Positions 18,992-27,603 are shown, counted from the first letter of the stretch. The stretch: DNA of 64,000 nucleotides from Amycolatopsis mediterranei (GCF_026017845.1 NZ_CP100416.1:5762887-5826886); one strand, 5' to 3'. Numbers and translations are program-made. Notes: generated by a model not told the origin, from the sequence alone.

Positions 18992-19389
18992 ACCGTCCGG
19001 AACGGGTCGGCCATGCCTTGGTCGGTCGCGACCGTCTTCGTCTGGGCTTCCTTGAGCTTCTTCACGTAGTTCTGCACGTACTTGAGCATCGAGTCGTTCT
19101 GCGTCTGGAGCGCCGAGAGGGAGTCCATGGTCGTCGAGACGTAGCCATCGCTGACGGTGTCCTTGCCCGGGGCCTGCACCATGTCGATGATGGACCGGAT
19201 CCGTTCCTTGTCGTCGACGATCTTGTCCAGTTCCGCTTCCCAGAGGCCGATCACCGAGGCGAGCTCCTCGGGATCCATCTCGAACCGGCCGCCCCCGCCG
19301 CCACCGCCGCCGTAGACGCGGCCGCGCTCACCGAGGATGTCGCCACCCCAGACCGCCTGGACCGCCTGCCCGGCCTCACCGATGATCAC
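18988..19389 (-). CDS. Small ESX-associated helical protein
   Basis: I recognise no named family. The 133 residues open with VIIGEAGQAVQAVWGG, then an eight-glycine loop, then helices typical of WXG100-related proteins (residues 40-125) with LQTQNDSMLKYVQNYVKKL near the end. GTG at 19389 is preferred because GGGGAAGG lies about eight bases upstream; the frame is open a further 20 codons. It is the first gene of the ESX-accessory operon and is divergent from the AcnR-like gene. Confidence 0.75.
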   Translation of the reverse strand: MIIGEAGQAVQAVWGGDILGERGRVYGGGGGGGGRFEMDPEELASVIGLWEAELDKIVDDKERIRSIIDMVQAPGKDTVSDGYVSTTMDSLSALQTQNDSMLKYVQNYVKKLKEAQTKTVATDQGMADPFRTV

Positions 19390-19520
19390 GCCGCACCTTC
19401 CCCTCAGCTCACCCACCGTGATGGGGCAAACCTTAGCCAACCGTCTCACTTCGTGTCAGCGAATCGCCGCAACGTTCAGACGGTGGGGGGCACGGGCCGG
19501 TTCCCGGGCACTCCGGGTCA

Positions 19521-19536
19521 CAGTACGTACGTACGG
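19521..19536. promoter_or_regulatory. Predicted AcnR operator before acnR
   Basis: CAGTACGTACGTACGG matches the corynebacterial AcnR consensus CAGNACnnnCGTACTG with one mismatch (T to G). It lies 38 bases upstream of the AcnR-like start codon, consistent with autoregulation. The first ESX gene is transcribed the other way from the same gap. Confidence 0.55.
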
Positions 19537-19573
19537 ATTGCGAGATGCCGGTCCGCGGTGCCAGGATTTCAGG

Positions 19574-20155
19574 ATGCCACGCGTAAGCCAGGATCACCTC
19601 GACGCACGCCGGCGCCAGATCCTCGACGGCTCGCGAGTCTGCTTCGCGCGCTACGGCTATGAAGGTGCCACAGTCCGGCGCCTGGAGGAAGCCACCGGTC
19701 TCTCCCGCGGGGCCATCTTCCACCACTTCCGGGACAAGGAGTCGCTCTTCCTCGCCCTCGCCGAGGACGACGCCCTCCGGATGGCCGACGTCGTCGCCGA
19801 ACAGGGGCTTGTCCAGGTGATGCGCGACCTGCTGGCCGGCGGGGACCACCCGGCCGACTGGCTCGGGACGCGCCTGGAGGTGTCCCGGCGGCTGCGCACC
19901 GATCCCGAGTTCCGCGCCCGCTGGGCCGAACGGTCCGAGCAGCTCACCACCGCCACCCGGCTGCGGCTGCTGCGGCAGCGGGAGGCCGGGAACCTGCGCG
20001 ACGACGTCGACGTCGACGTCCTGACCGCGTTCCTCGAGCTCGTCCTCGAAGGACTCGTCTCGCACCTGGCCATGGGACTGCCCGCCGCCGGGCTGGGGCC
20101 GGTGCTCGACCTCGTCGAAGAAACCGTGCGGCGGCACCGGCCCGGCGCCGCCTGA
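19574..20155 (+). CDS. acnR: AcnR-like TetR repressor of aconitase
   Basis: This 193-residue TetR protein carries a helix-turn-helix very like that of corynebacterial AcnR: ARYGYEGATVRRLEEATG, then SRGAIFHHFRDKESLFLALA (about residues 25-62), with RRLRTDPEFRARW further on. AcnR represses acn and responds to citrate and Mg2+ in C. glutamicum. In mycobacteria and corynebacteria the gene lies next to acn; here it is about 16 kb away, but the acnA promoter keeps an operator match. The ATG at 19574 is chosen because homology starts there. Confidence 0.85.
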   Translation: MPRVSQDHLDARRRQILDGSRVCFARYGYEGATVRRLEEATGLSRGAIFHHFRDKESLFLALAEDDALRMADVVAEQGLVQVMRDLLAGGDHPADWLGTRLEVSRRLRTDPEFRARWAERSEQLTTATRLRLLRQREAGNLRDDVDVDVLTAFLELVLEGLVSHLAMGLPAAGLGPVLDLVEETVRRHRPGAA

Positions 20156-20284
20156 TCCGCAGATGAGCGCACCGACACACCGGTCACGCCAGCGGCGGAC
20201 GCCGGGGACACGTTAAGATTGTGCGCATATCCGCAGTACACGCCGATTTCCCGCTAGGAGTGACCGTTTCGTGCGCGCAGCGCA

Positions 20285-20357
20285 GTCACCCGGTGACAGT
20301 ACCGGGCCGGGTGACCGACCCGGCTGTCCGATAGGTTCATCCCCCGCCGCCCGGGCG
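20285..20357 (+). promoter_or_regulatory. Hairpin-rich leader of the CNNM operon
   Basis: Three perfect inverted repeats occur within 75 bases upstream of the first CNNM gene: GTCACC-C-GGTGAC (20285-20297), GCCGGGT/ACCCGGC with a 5-base loop (20306-20324) and CCGCCCGGGCGG (20346-20357). The last ends 9 bases before the ATG and could hide the ribosome binding site. Confidence 0.35.
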
Positions 20358-20365
20358 GGTACGGA

Positions 20366-21703
20366 ATGATCCAGATCCTCTTCGCCGTCTTCGGTGTCCT
20401 CCTCTTCGTGCTGCTGACGGTCGGCACCGGGCTCGCGGTCGCGGCCGAGTTCTCGCTGACCGCGCTCGAACGCAGCACCGTCGACGCCAATGTCCGCCAG
20501 GTCGGCGACCGCCGCGCGCTGACCGTGCAGAAGGCGCACCGGACGCTGTCGTTCCAGCTCTCCGGCGCCCAGGTCGCGATCACGCTGACCACGCTGATCA
20601 CCGGTTACCTGGCCGAGCCGCTGATCGGCGAGCTCGTCCGGCCGCTGCTGACCGGCCTCGGTCTCCCGGCCGGGTTCGCCGCGGGCGCGTCGATCGTGGT
20701 CGCCCTGGTCCTGGCGACGTCGCTGTCGATGATCCTCGGCGAGATGGTGCCGAAGAACCTGGCGATCGCCCGGCCGCTGCCGACCGCGCGCGCCGTCGCC
20801 GGCTACCATTCGCGGTTCTCCTCGCTGTTCCGCTGGCTCATCACGCTGATGAACAACAGTGCGAACTTCCTCGTGCGCAAGTTCGGCGTCGAGCCGCAGG
20901 AAGAGCTGCGATCCGCGCGTTCGCCGCAGGAACTGGGCTCGATCGTGCGGTCCAGCGCCGAAAGCGGCACGCTCGACACGTCCACCGCGGAGCTGCTGGA
21001 TCGCTCGCTGCGGTTCGGCGAACGCACCGCGGAAGAGCTGATGACCCCGCGCGTGCAGCTCGAATCCCTCGCCGTCGACGACACCGTGCAAGACCTCATC
21101 GAGATCTCCCGCCGCACCGGCTTCTCGCGGTTCCCGGTGCACGCCGAGGACCTCGACGACGTCCGCGGCGCCGTGCACGTCAAGCAGGCCTTCGCCGTGC
21201 CCGCCGCCGACCGGGCCGCCGTGCCGATCGGGTCGGTCATGCGGCCGGTGCCGACCGTGCCCGAGTCCCTGCCCGGTGACGACCTGCTGCTGCGCCTGCG
21301 CGACTCGCGCTTCCAGCTCGCCATCGTCGTCGACGAGTACGGCGGCACGGCCGGGCTGGTGACCCTGGAGGACGTCGTCGAGGAGATCATCGGCGACGTC
21401 CGCGACGAGCACGACGAGCGTGAGGCACCCGCGTCGCAGCAGGTCGGGGCGGACAGCTGGCTGGTGTCCGGGCAACTGCGCGCCGACGAGGTCACCGGCG
21501 TCACCGGGTTCCGGATGCCGGACGGCGACTACGAGACCATCGCCGGGCTGATCCTCGAGCGGCTGGGCAAGATCCCCGCCGAGGGGGACGCCACCGAGGT
21601 CGACGGCTGGCTGCTCACCGTGACCACGATGGACAAGCGCCGGATCGCCGAGGTCGAGGTCGCCCCGGTCCGCGCGGCCCCGGAACCGGAGGTGGCCTCG
21701 TGA
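20366..21703 (+). CDS. CNNM/CorC-type transporter with CBS pair
   Basis: The 445-residue membrane protein has an N-terminal CNNM (DUF21) domain with three or four membrane segments and LGEMVPKNLAIARP near 130. A CBS pair (MTPRVQLESL to VTLEDVVEEIIGDV, about 222-350) and a C-terminal CorC/HlyC domain follow. Members transport or sense Mg2+ (and Co2+/polyamines), usually exporting Mg2+. Homologues in M. tuberculosis are the adjacent Rv1842c and Rv1841c. It overlaps the second CNNM gene by 4 bases. Confidence 0.9.
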   Translation: MIQILFAVFGVLLFVLLTVGTGLAVAAEFSLTALERSTVDANVRQVGDRRALTVQKAHRTLSFQLSGAQVAITLTTLITGYLAEPLIGELVRPLLTGLGLPAGFAAGASIVVALVLATSLSMILGEMVPKNLAIARPLPTARAVAGYHSRFSSLFRWLITLMNNSANFLVRKFGVEPQEELRSARSPQELGSIVRSSAESGTLDTSTAELLDRSLRFGERTAEELMTPRVQLESLAVDDTVQDLIEISRRTGFSRFPVHAEDLDDVRGAVHVKQAFAVPAADRAAVPIGSVMRPVPTVPESLPGDDLLLRLRDSRFQLAIVVDEYGGTAGLVTLEDVVEEIIGDVRDEHDEREAPASQQVGADSWLVSGQLRADEVTGVTGFRMPDGDYETIAGLILERLGKIPAEGDATEVDGWLLTVTTMDKRRIAEVEVAPVRAAPEPEVAS

Positions 21704-22743
21704 CCGACTGGCTGAACATCGCTCTCGTCGTGGTCCTGCTGCTGGCCAACGCCTTTTTCGTCGGCGCGGAGTTCACGCTGATCTCGTCGCGGCGAGACCG
21801 GCTCGAAGCCCTCCTGGAGCAGGGCAAGACGCGCGCGCAGATCGTCATCAACGCGAGCAAGCACGTGTCGCTGATGCTCGCCGGCGCCCAGCTGGGCATC
21901 ACCATCTGCTCGCTGCTGCTCGGCCGCCTCGGCGAGCCCGCCATCGCGCACCGGCTGTCGGCCGCCTTCGACCTGCTGGGCCTGCCCCAGGCGCTGCTGC
22001 ACCCCATTTCGTTCGCCATCGCGCTGGCGTTCATCACCGTGGCGCACGTGCTGATCGGCGAAATGGTCCCGAAGAACCTCGCCATCGCCGAGCCCGAGCG
22101 GCTCGCGCTGTGGCTGGTGCCGGCGCACGTGGGCTGGGTCAAGCTGGCCCGGCCGTTCATCTGGCTGCTGAACTTCGTGGCCAACTCGCTGCTGCGCGCG
22201 TTCCGCGTCGAGCCGAAGGACGAGCTGGAGACGGCCTACACGTCCGACGAGCTGGCCGAGCTGCTCAGCGAGTCCCGCCGCGAGGGCCTGCTCGACCAGT
22301 CCGAGCACCAGCGGCTCGCCCAGACGCTCTCGTCGGTGCAGAAGACCGTCGCCGACGTGCTGGTGCCCACCGCCGAGCTGACCACGCTCCCCTGCGGGCC
22401 GACCGTCGGCGAGGTCGAGAAGGCCGTTTCGTCCACCGGGTTCTCGCGGTTCCCGGTGTGCACCGACGACGGGCGCCTGACCGGCTACATCCACGTCAAG
22501 GACATCCTCGACCTGGCCGGGCAGGACCCGAAGACGACCGTGCCCGCCTCGAAGACGCGCGCGCTCACCGAACTGCGCGCCGACGCGCGGCTCGACGTCG
22601 CGCTTTCGGCCATGCGCAAGGAACGCAGCCACCTCGCGCGAGCGCTCGACGCCGACGGCAACGCGGTCGGCGTCGTCGCGCTGGAAGACCTCGTCGAGGA
22701 GTACGTGGGCACGGTGCGCGACGGCACCCACGTCGGCGCATGA
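21700..22743 (+). CDS. Second CNNM/CBS protein
   Basis: This 347-residue paralogue has a CNNM domain with IGEMVPKNLAIAEP near 115 and a CBS pair (VLVPTAELTTLP to GVVALEDLVEEYVGT), but it lacks the C-terminal CorC/HlyC domain of its neighbour. GTG overlaps the preceding stop (GTGA), so the two probably form a heteromeric unit. The gene is followed by another 4-base overlap. Confidence 0.9.
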   Translation: MTDWLNIALVVVLLLANAFFVGAEFTLISSRRDRLEALLEQGKTRAQIVINASKHVSLMLAGAQLGITICSLLLGRLGEPAIAHRLSAAFDLLGLPQALLHPISFAIALAFITVAHVLIGEMVPKNLAIAEPERLALWLVPAHVGWVKLARPFIWLLNFVANSLLRAFRVEPKDELETAYTSDELAELLSESRREGLLDQSEHQRLAQTLSSVQKTVADVLVPTAELTTLPCGPTVGEVEKAVSSTGFSRFPVCTDDGRLTGYIHVKDILDLAGQDPKTTVPASKTRALTELRADARLDVALSAMRKERSHLARALDADGNAVGVVALEDLVEEYVGTVRDGTHVGA

Positions 22744-23621
22744 CCGGCGTCGAGGTGCTCGCCGAGCCGGACTGGCTGGCCCGGGAGGCGGCGCACGGCA
22801 CGCGGATGCGGCGCTGGACCGGCCCGCACCAGCAGCGGCGGTCGCGCGGCGAGAAGCACCCGGTGCTGGACTTCCTGTTCACCTACTACTCGTACCGGCC
22901 GTCGCACCTCGAGCGGTGGCAGCCCGGGCCCGGCGTCGCGCTCGCCGGGCCCGCGGCGCGGCGGTTCCTGGACCGCAAGGGGTACGTCGAAACGCCCGAG
23001 GGCGTCGTGCTGGATCCCGCCGGGTTCGGCGAGGGCAAGGTGCGGACGGCCGAGTTCGTCCTCGGCCTGCTGACCGCGACGGCGTCGCGCGCGCCCCGGC
23101 TGAGCTGCTTCGGGCTGCACGAGTGGGCCATGGTCTACCGCGAGCCCGCCGATTCGATCCGGCACGACCAGGTGCCGCTGCGGCTGGGTTCGGCGGGCAC
23201 CGACGCGGTCGTCGAGTCACTGGACATCCGCTGCGGGCACTTCGACGCGTTCCGCTTCTTCACGACGCCGGCGCGGCCGCTCAACGAGCTGGCGCCGTCG
23301 AGGGAGACGCAGATCGCACTCGAGCAGCCGGGGTGCCTGCACGCGAACATGGATCTGTTCAAATGGGCGTACAAGCTCGACCCGTTCGTGCCCGCGGAGC
23401 TCGTGGCGGACTGCTTCGAGCTGGCGGTCGAGATCCGGACGCTGGACATGCGGGCGAGCCCGTACGACCTGGCGTCGTGGGGCTATCCGCCGGTGCGGAT
23501 CGAGACGGCGGCGGGCCGGGCCGAATACGCCAGGGCCCAAGGCGAGTTCGCCCGCCGGGCGGCGCCGCTGCGTCATCGCCTGATTGCGCATTGCCATCGC
23601 CTGGTCAGCGCAGCACCCTGA
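22740..23621 (+). CDS. Protein of the family annotated as 3-methyladenine DNA glycosylase
   Basis: The 293 residues resemble actinobacterial proteins carried in databases as 3-methyladenine DNA glycosylase: RRSRGEKHPVLDFLFTYYSY near 34-53, CFGLHEWAMVYR, LDIRCGHFDAFRFFT and LEQPGCLHANMDLFKWAYKL. I see no helix-hairpin-helix or AAG-type catalytic motif, so the catalytic function rests on family naming only. The ATG overlaps the CNNM stop (ATGA), giving a three-gene operon. Confidence 0.65.
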   Translation: MTGVEVLAEPDWLAREAAHGTRMRRWTGPHQQRRSRGEKHPVLDFLFTYYSYRPSHLERWQPGPGVALAGPAARRFLDRKGYVETPEGVVLDPAGFGEGKVRTAEFVLGLLTATASRAPRLSCFGLHEWAMVYREPADSIRHDQVPLRLGSAGTDAVVESLDIRCGHFDAFRFFTTPARPLNELAPSRETQIALEQPGCLHANMDLFKWAYKLDPFVPAELVADCFELAVEIRTLDMRASPYDLASWGYPPVRIETAAGRAEYARAQGEFARRAAPLRHRLIAHCHRLVSAAP

Positions 23622-23737
23622 GCGCGACCCACTGTGAGTCAGATTATTCTCTCACCGATACTCACCTGTTAGGGTGATAACGGTTTGATTGCATAGCAGC
23701 GCGTGCTTGGCATGCGCTCACCCCGAAAGGATGACCG

Positions 23738-25822
23738 ATGGGGCGACACTACCGGGACGACGCGCCGGTGCCGCACCCTCAGGACCGCGCGCCCAGCGTG
23801 CCCGCCGAGGGCCGCAGCGAGGCTTCCGGCGCTTTCCGCACCCCGGGCCGCAGCTCCATCTCGGACGCCTTCGGCATCGCGGGCCGTGGTTCCGCCGCCC
23901 GCACCCCGGGCGAGTCATCCGGATCGGTCTTCTTCACGGAGGGGGCGGAGGCGCCCGGCTTCCCACCCGTGCAGGGCGAAGCGCACCCCGGCGCCCGGCG
24001 AGGCGAGGCCTCGGGTTCGTATCCGGCCGCGGGCCGGGGCGAATCCACCGTGACCCGCGCCCCGCGGCGCGGAGAAGCTTCGGGCTCGTACCCGGTCACC
24101 GCCGGCGATTCGACCGTGACGCACGCGCCTCACCGCGGCGGGGCCTCCGGTGCCTACCCGGTCACGAGCAGCGAAATCACCACGACCCTCTCGCGCCGAG
24201 GGGAAGCTTCCGGCGCTTACCCGGTCACCGGCGGCGAAGCCACCGCCGCTCGCCGAGGGGACGCGCCAGGCGCTCGCCCGGTCGCCCACGGCGAAACCGC
24301 GACTCGCGTCGGCCGCCGAGGAGAGGCTTCGGGCGCCTACCCGGTTGCCGACAGCACCACTGCCGCCCGCCGCGGCGAGACCTCGGGTGCCTACCCCGCC
24401 GCCGCTCGCCGCGATGACGCCTCCAGCGCTCGCCCGGTCCCCAACGGCGAAACCACCGTCGGCCGCCGAGGGGAAGCCTCGGGCGCCTACCCGGTCACGA
24501 CCAGCGAACCCACCGTCGGCCGCCGTGGCAACGCCTCCGGCGCCCACCCGGTCACAACCAGCGAACCCACCACCGGCCGCCGTGGCGACGCCTCCGGCGC
24601 CCACCCCGCCGCTACCGGCGAAACCACCGCCGCTTACGCCACCGCCGCCGGGAGCGCCGGCACCCCGACCCGCTCGCGTCGCAAGGGCGGCGACCGCTCG
24701 GCGCCGGACCGCATCGAAGCCCCCGGCTCCGGCAGAGCCACCCGTGCTTCCCGCCGGGCCGGCGCCTCCGGTGCCCACCCGGTCGCCGACCCCGCCGCCC
24801 CAGCCGTCCCTGGTGGAGCGCCCGGCGCCTCCCCGGCCGGATCCCCCGCTCCCCGCTCGCGCCGCAAGGGCGGCAAGGCCGCCGACCGCCACCCCGAGTC
24901 GGCCGCCGAACGGACCGAGGTCATCGCCCGGCCGGACGACGATCTCGCCGCCCGCGGCGAAGCGCCCGGGTCTCCCCACGTCCTCGACCGGGCCGACGAC
25001 ACCGGCGCCCGGGCCGCCCGCGGCGAAGCCCGCATCCTCGACCGGGGCGACGACACCAGCCTCCGGCCCGGCGACCGCAGCGACAGCACCGGCCCCGAGC
25101 GCAGCGAGAACACCGGTCCCGACCGCGCCGGCCGCAGCGACAGCACCGGCCCCCACCGCGCCGGCCGCAGCGAGGGCACCGGTTCGCACCGGATCGTCGG
25201 CAAGACCGCCGACGCCACCGGGTCGCACCGCATCGTCGGAAAAAAGGCTCCGCGCCGCCGGATCGCCGGCTGGCCGATCGCCTGTGCCGTCCTCGCCGTC
25301 CTCATCGGGCTCGGTGTCGTCGGCTGGAACTGGGCCGACAACGAGCTCAACAGCCGCGCCGAGGCGCAGGCCGCCAGCTGTGACGGCGGTACCACGCAGA
25401 TGCGGATCGTCGTGACCCCGAGCGTGCAGAAGCCGGTCGCCGCCGCGGCCGACCGGTGGAACCAGGCCGCCACCGTCGTCCACGGGCAGTGCGTGCACGT
25501 CACGATCGAAGGCAAGCCGTCGGCGCAGGTGCTCGACGCGCTCGTCGGCCGGGCGAAGCTGGACTCCATCGGCGGGCTCCCGGCCGCGTGGCTGCCCGAA
25601 TCGTCGTACTGGGTCAGCGAGCTCACCACCAAGAAGCCGGAGATGATCGGCTCGCCCGCGCAGTCGGTGGCGAACGCGCGCTCGGCGGACTACCCGTTCA
25701 TCGGGCTCGCCGGCCAGGGCATCGACGACACCGCGCTGCGCGCCGCCCAGACCTTCCGCGAGTACCTGGAGCAGCCCGCTCAGCAGGCCGACTTCGCGGC
25801 CGCGGGCATCAAGTCCACCTAG
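23738..25822 (+). CDS. Repeat-rich single-pass membrane protein with shortened substrate-binding domain
   Basis: The 694 residues have three parts. Residues 1-505 are disordered and contain about eleven copies of an 18-23-residue unit (consensus RRGEASGAYPVT, residues 88-305), then Arg-rich and RSDSTGP-type repeats. A single membrane helix lies at about 508-530. The last 165 residues (CDGGTTQMRIVVTPSVQKPV onward) look like the two ends of a periplasmic substrate-binding fold. The middle appears missing: the chain goes from EMIGSPAQSVA straight to ADYPFIGLAGQG. Related actinobacterial proteins usually continue into a full binding fold and a VWA domain. The function is unknown. Confidence 0.75.
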   Translation: MGRHYRDDAPVPHPQDRAPSVPAEGRSEASGAFRTPGRSSISDAFGIAGRGSAARTPGESSGSVFFTEGAEAPGFPPVQGEAHPGARRGEASGSYPAAGRGESTVTRAPRRGEASGSYPVTAGDSTVTHAPHRGGASGAYPVTSSEITTTLSRRGEASGAYPVTGGEATAARRGDAPGARPVAHGETATRVGRRGEASGAYPVADSTTAARRGETSGAYPAAARRDDASSARPVPNGETTVGRRGEASGAYPVTTSEPTVGRRGNASGAHPVTTSEPTTGRRGDASGAHPAATGETTAAYATAAGSAGTPTRSRRKGGDRSAPDRIEAPGSGRATRASRRAGASGAHPVADPAAPAVPGGAPGASPAGSPAPRSRRKGGKAADRHPESAAERTEVIARPDDDLAARGEAPGSPHVLDRADDTGARAARGEARILDRGDDTSLRPGDRSDSTGPERSENTGPDRAGRSDSTGPHRAGRSEGTGSHRIVGKTADATGSHRIVGKKAPRRRIAGWPIACAVLAVLIGLGVVGWNWADNELNSRAEAQAASCDGGTTQMRIVVTPSVQKPVAAAADRWNQAATVVHGQCVHVTIEGKPSAQVLDALVGRAKLDSIGGLPAAWLPESSYWVSELTTKKPEMIGSPAQSVANARSADYPFIGLAGQGIDDTALRAAQTFREYLEQPAQQADFAAAGIKST
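23998..24650 (+). repeat. Imperfect 54-69-bp coding repeats
   Basis: About eleven degenerate tandem units encode RRGEASGAYPVT-type segments followed by 6-10 variable residues. The most regular copies are 57 bases long, around 24420-24590. Repeated protein sequence of this Arg/Ser/Pro type suggests an extended, possibly modified, cytoplasmic segment. Confidence 0.85.
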
Positions 25823-26601
25823 ACGCGGGTGCCGTTGTCGAGCTCGGCCACCACGGCGAGGTCGTCGTCGGCCAGTTCGAAGTCGAAGATCCCGAAGTTC
25901 TCGCGGATCCGGGTGGTGGTGGCCGACGCCGCCACCGCCACCGTGTCGTTCTGCAGGTGCCAGCGCAGCACGATCTGGGCCGGGGTCTTGCCGTACTTGG
26001 CGGCGAGCGCGGTGACCGTCTCGTCCGACAGCAGCGCGGCGTTCGCGGCCGGGCTGGCGGCGGCCGTGACGATGCCGCGCTCGGCGTGGAACTCGCGCAG
26101 GGGCAGCTGCTGCAGCCACGGGTGCAGCTCGATCTGGTTCACCACGGGCACCGAGCCGGTCGCGTCGATCAGCCGGCGCAGCTCGGAGACGCCGAACCCG
26201 GCGACGCCGATCGAGCGGGCGCGCCCGTCCGCGCGCAGCCGGCTCAGCGCCCGCCAGGTGTCGGCGAACGCGCCCTTCGTGCCCTCCAGCAGGCACAGGT
26301 CGACCCGGTCGAGCTGGAGTGCCTCCAGCGCCTGGTCGGCCGCCCGGCGGGCGGTGTCGTAGCCCTGGGCGGGCACGTGGACGCTGACGAAGAGGTCCTC
26401 GCGGGGCACCTCGGCCGCGGCGAGCACCGCGCCCACCGCCGTCTCGGTGCCCGGGATCGTGTCGATGCCGCGGTAACCGGTGTCGAGGGCGATGCGGACG
26501 GCCCGGCCGGTTTCGGCCGCGGACAGGCCCGCGACGCCGAACAGCAGCTGGGGGATGCGGACTCCGTCGGACAGGGCGAGCGAAGGCGGGACGGCCATCA
26601 A
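25819..26601 (-). CDS. Aldo/keto reductase-fold protein lacking catalytic residues
   Basis: The 260 residues align along their length with the AKR family (GYRGIDT near 43-49, NQIELHPWLQQ near 156-166, YGKTPAQIVLRWHLQ near 205-219). The catalytic tetrad has been lost apart from Asp. The tyrosine segment is two residues shorter and has no Tyr (DTIPGTETAVG), the Lys position reads LFVSVHV, the His position reads LCLLEGT, and the cofactor-binding KS motif reads AAS. It is probably a pseudo-enzyme or a binder with another role. It overlaps the preceding convergent gene by 4 bases. Confidence 0.85.
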   Translation of the reverse strand: MMAVPPSLALSDGVRIPQLLFGVAGLSAAETGRAVRIALDTGYRGIDTIPGTETAVGAVLAAAEVPREDLFVSVHVPAQGYDTARRAADQALEALQLDRVDLCLLEGTKGAFADTWRALSRLRADGRARSIGVAGFGVSELRRLIDATGSVPVVNQIELHPWLQQLPLREFHAERGIVTAAASPAANAALLSDETVTALAAKYGKTPAQIVLRWHLQNDTVAVAASATTTRIRENFGIFDFELADDDLAVVAELDNGTRV

Positions 26602-26638
26602 CCGGTGATCCTCACTTCGGAAGCTGCGCGGACCCCCA

Positions 26639-27442
26639 TCATCCCACCCGGGCGGCCCGCTCGCGCAGATACGCCGCCGTCGCCGGGTCGGCCGGGAAGA
26701 ACGACTCGATCACCAGCTCCGCCACGGTGACGTCCAGCGGCGTGCCGAACGTGGCGACCGTGCTGAAGAACGTGAGGTCGGTGCCCTCGTGGCGGAACTC
26801 GAGCGGCACGAAGATGTCACCCGGCCCGGGGACCTCCACCTCGGGCACCGGCTGGTCGCAGGGATAGCCGCGCAGCTCGTCGAGGAGCTCGGCGAGGCCC
26901 GCGTCCGCGGTCTGGGTCACCTGCCGCCGCAGCCGGCCGAGCAGGTGGGCGCGCCACTCCCCCAGGTTGCGGATGTGTGGGGCCATGCCCTCGGGGTGCA
27001 GGGTCGCGCGCAGGACGTTCGTGGTCAGCTCGGCCGGGATCCCGGCGACGAAGAGGCCGACGGCGGCGTTGGCCTCGACGAGGTCCCAGTTCCGGTCGAC
27101 GACGGCGGCCGGGTACGGCTCGTGGCCCGCCAGCACCTGGCGCACGGCCCGGCGGACGGCGTCCATCCCGGGGTCCCCCAGGGCGTTCTCGGTGTAGGCG
27201 GGCGCGTACCCGGCGGCGAGCAGCAGCCGGTTGCGCTCCCGCAGCGGGACGTCGAGGTGCTCGCCGAGCCGCAGCACCATGTCCCGGCTCGGCTTGGAGC
27301 GCCCGGTTTCCACGAAGCTCAGGTGGCGGGTGGAGATGTCCGCCGAGATCGCCAGGTCGAGCTGGCTGATCCGGCGCCGGTCCCGCCATTCCCGCAGCAG
27401 CTGTCCGACGGGCCGCTGCCGCGGCTGCACCACAGTCGTCAC
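26639..27442 (-). CDS. XRE-family regulator with MmyB-like ligand domain
   Basis: This 267-residue protein has an N-terminal helix-turn-helix (WRDRRRISQLDLAISADIST, then SFVETGRSKPSRDMVLRL, residues 19-60) and the MmyB-type C-terminal domain that resembles a PAS fold (RNWDLVEANAAV near 118). Such regulators are commonly divergent from a small oxidoreductase or NTF2-like gene. Here the twin ATTAC-N7-GTAAT sites lie in the gap, so it probably represses the NTF2-like gene and itself. The start is GTG at 27442. Confidence 0.9.
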   Translation of the reverse strand: MTTVVQPRQRPVGQLLREWRDRRRISQLDLAISADISTRHLSFVETGRSKPSRDMVLRLGEHLDVPLRERNRLLLAAGYAPAYTENALGDPGMDAVRRAVRQVLAGHEPYPAAVVDRNWDLVEANAAVGLFVAGIPAELTTNVLRATLHPEGMAPHIRNLGEWRAHLLGRLRRQVTQTADAGLAELLDELRGYPCDQPVPEVEVPGPGDIFVPLEFRHEGTDLTFFSTVATFGTPLDVTVAELVIESFFPADPATAAYLRERAARVG

Positions 27443-27475
27443 GCGAGCGACGCTACGGCGATCTTGGAGCCGCTG

Positions 27476-27519
27476 CCATTACTTCGGGGGTAATGGCCTG
27501 GCATTACCTCTCGCGTAAT
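27476..27519. promoter_or_regulatory. Twin ATTAC-N7-GTAAT operators
   Basis: Two identical-layout sites occur: ATTAC (27478-27482)/GTAAT (27490-27494) and ATTAC (27503-27507)/GTAAT (27515-27519), exactly 25 bases apart. The first extends to a perfect CCATTAC/GTAATGG. The four half-sites are evenly spaced at 12-14 bases between the divergent XRE and NTF2-like genes. Confidence 0.8.
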
Positions 27520-27603
27520 CGACGGGCCGCCGCGCGTCCGCCAAAGTCGTTCTCAGCACCGGACGACGGCGAATCCGTTGTCCCCCAACGAAAGGAAGCA
27601 CCG

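Noticed and set aside
23915..26296. A 793-codon minus-strand frame opposite the repeat protein
   Set aside because: Its Gly/Ala/Arg repeats mirror the coding repeats of the plus strand, and its codon third positions are not those of a real gene here.
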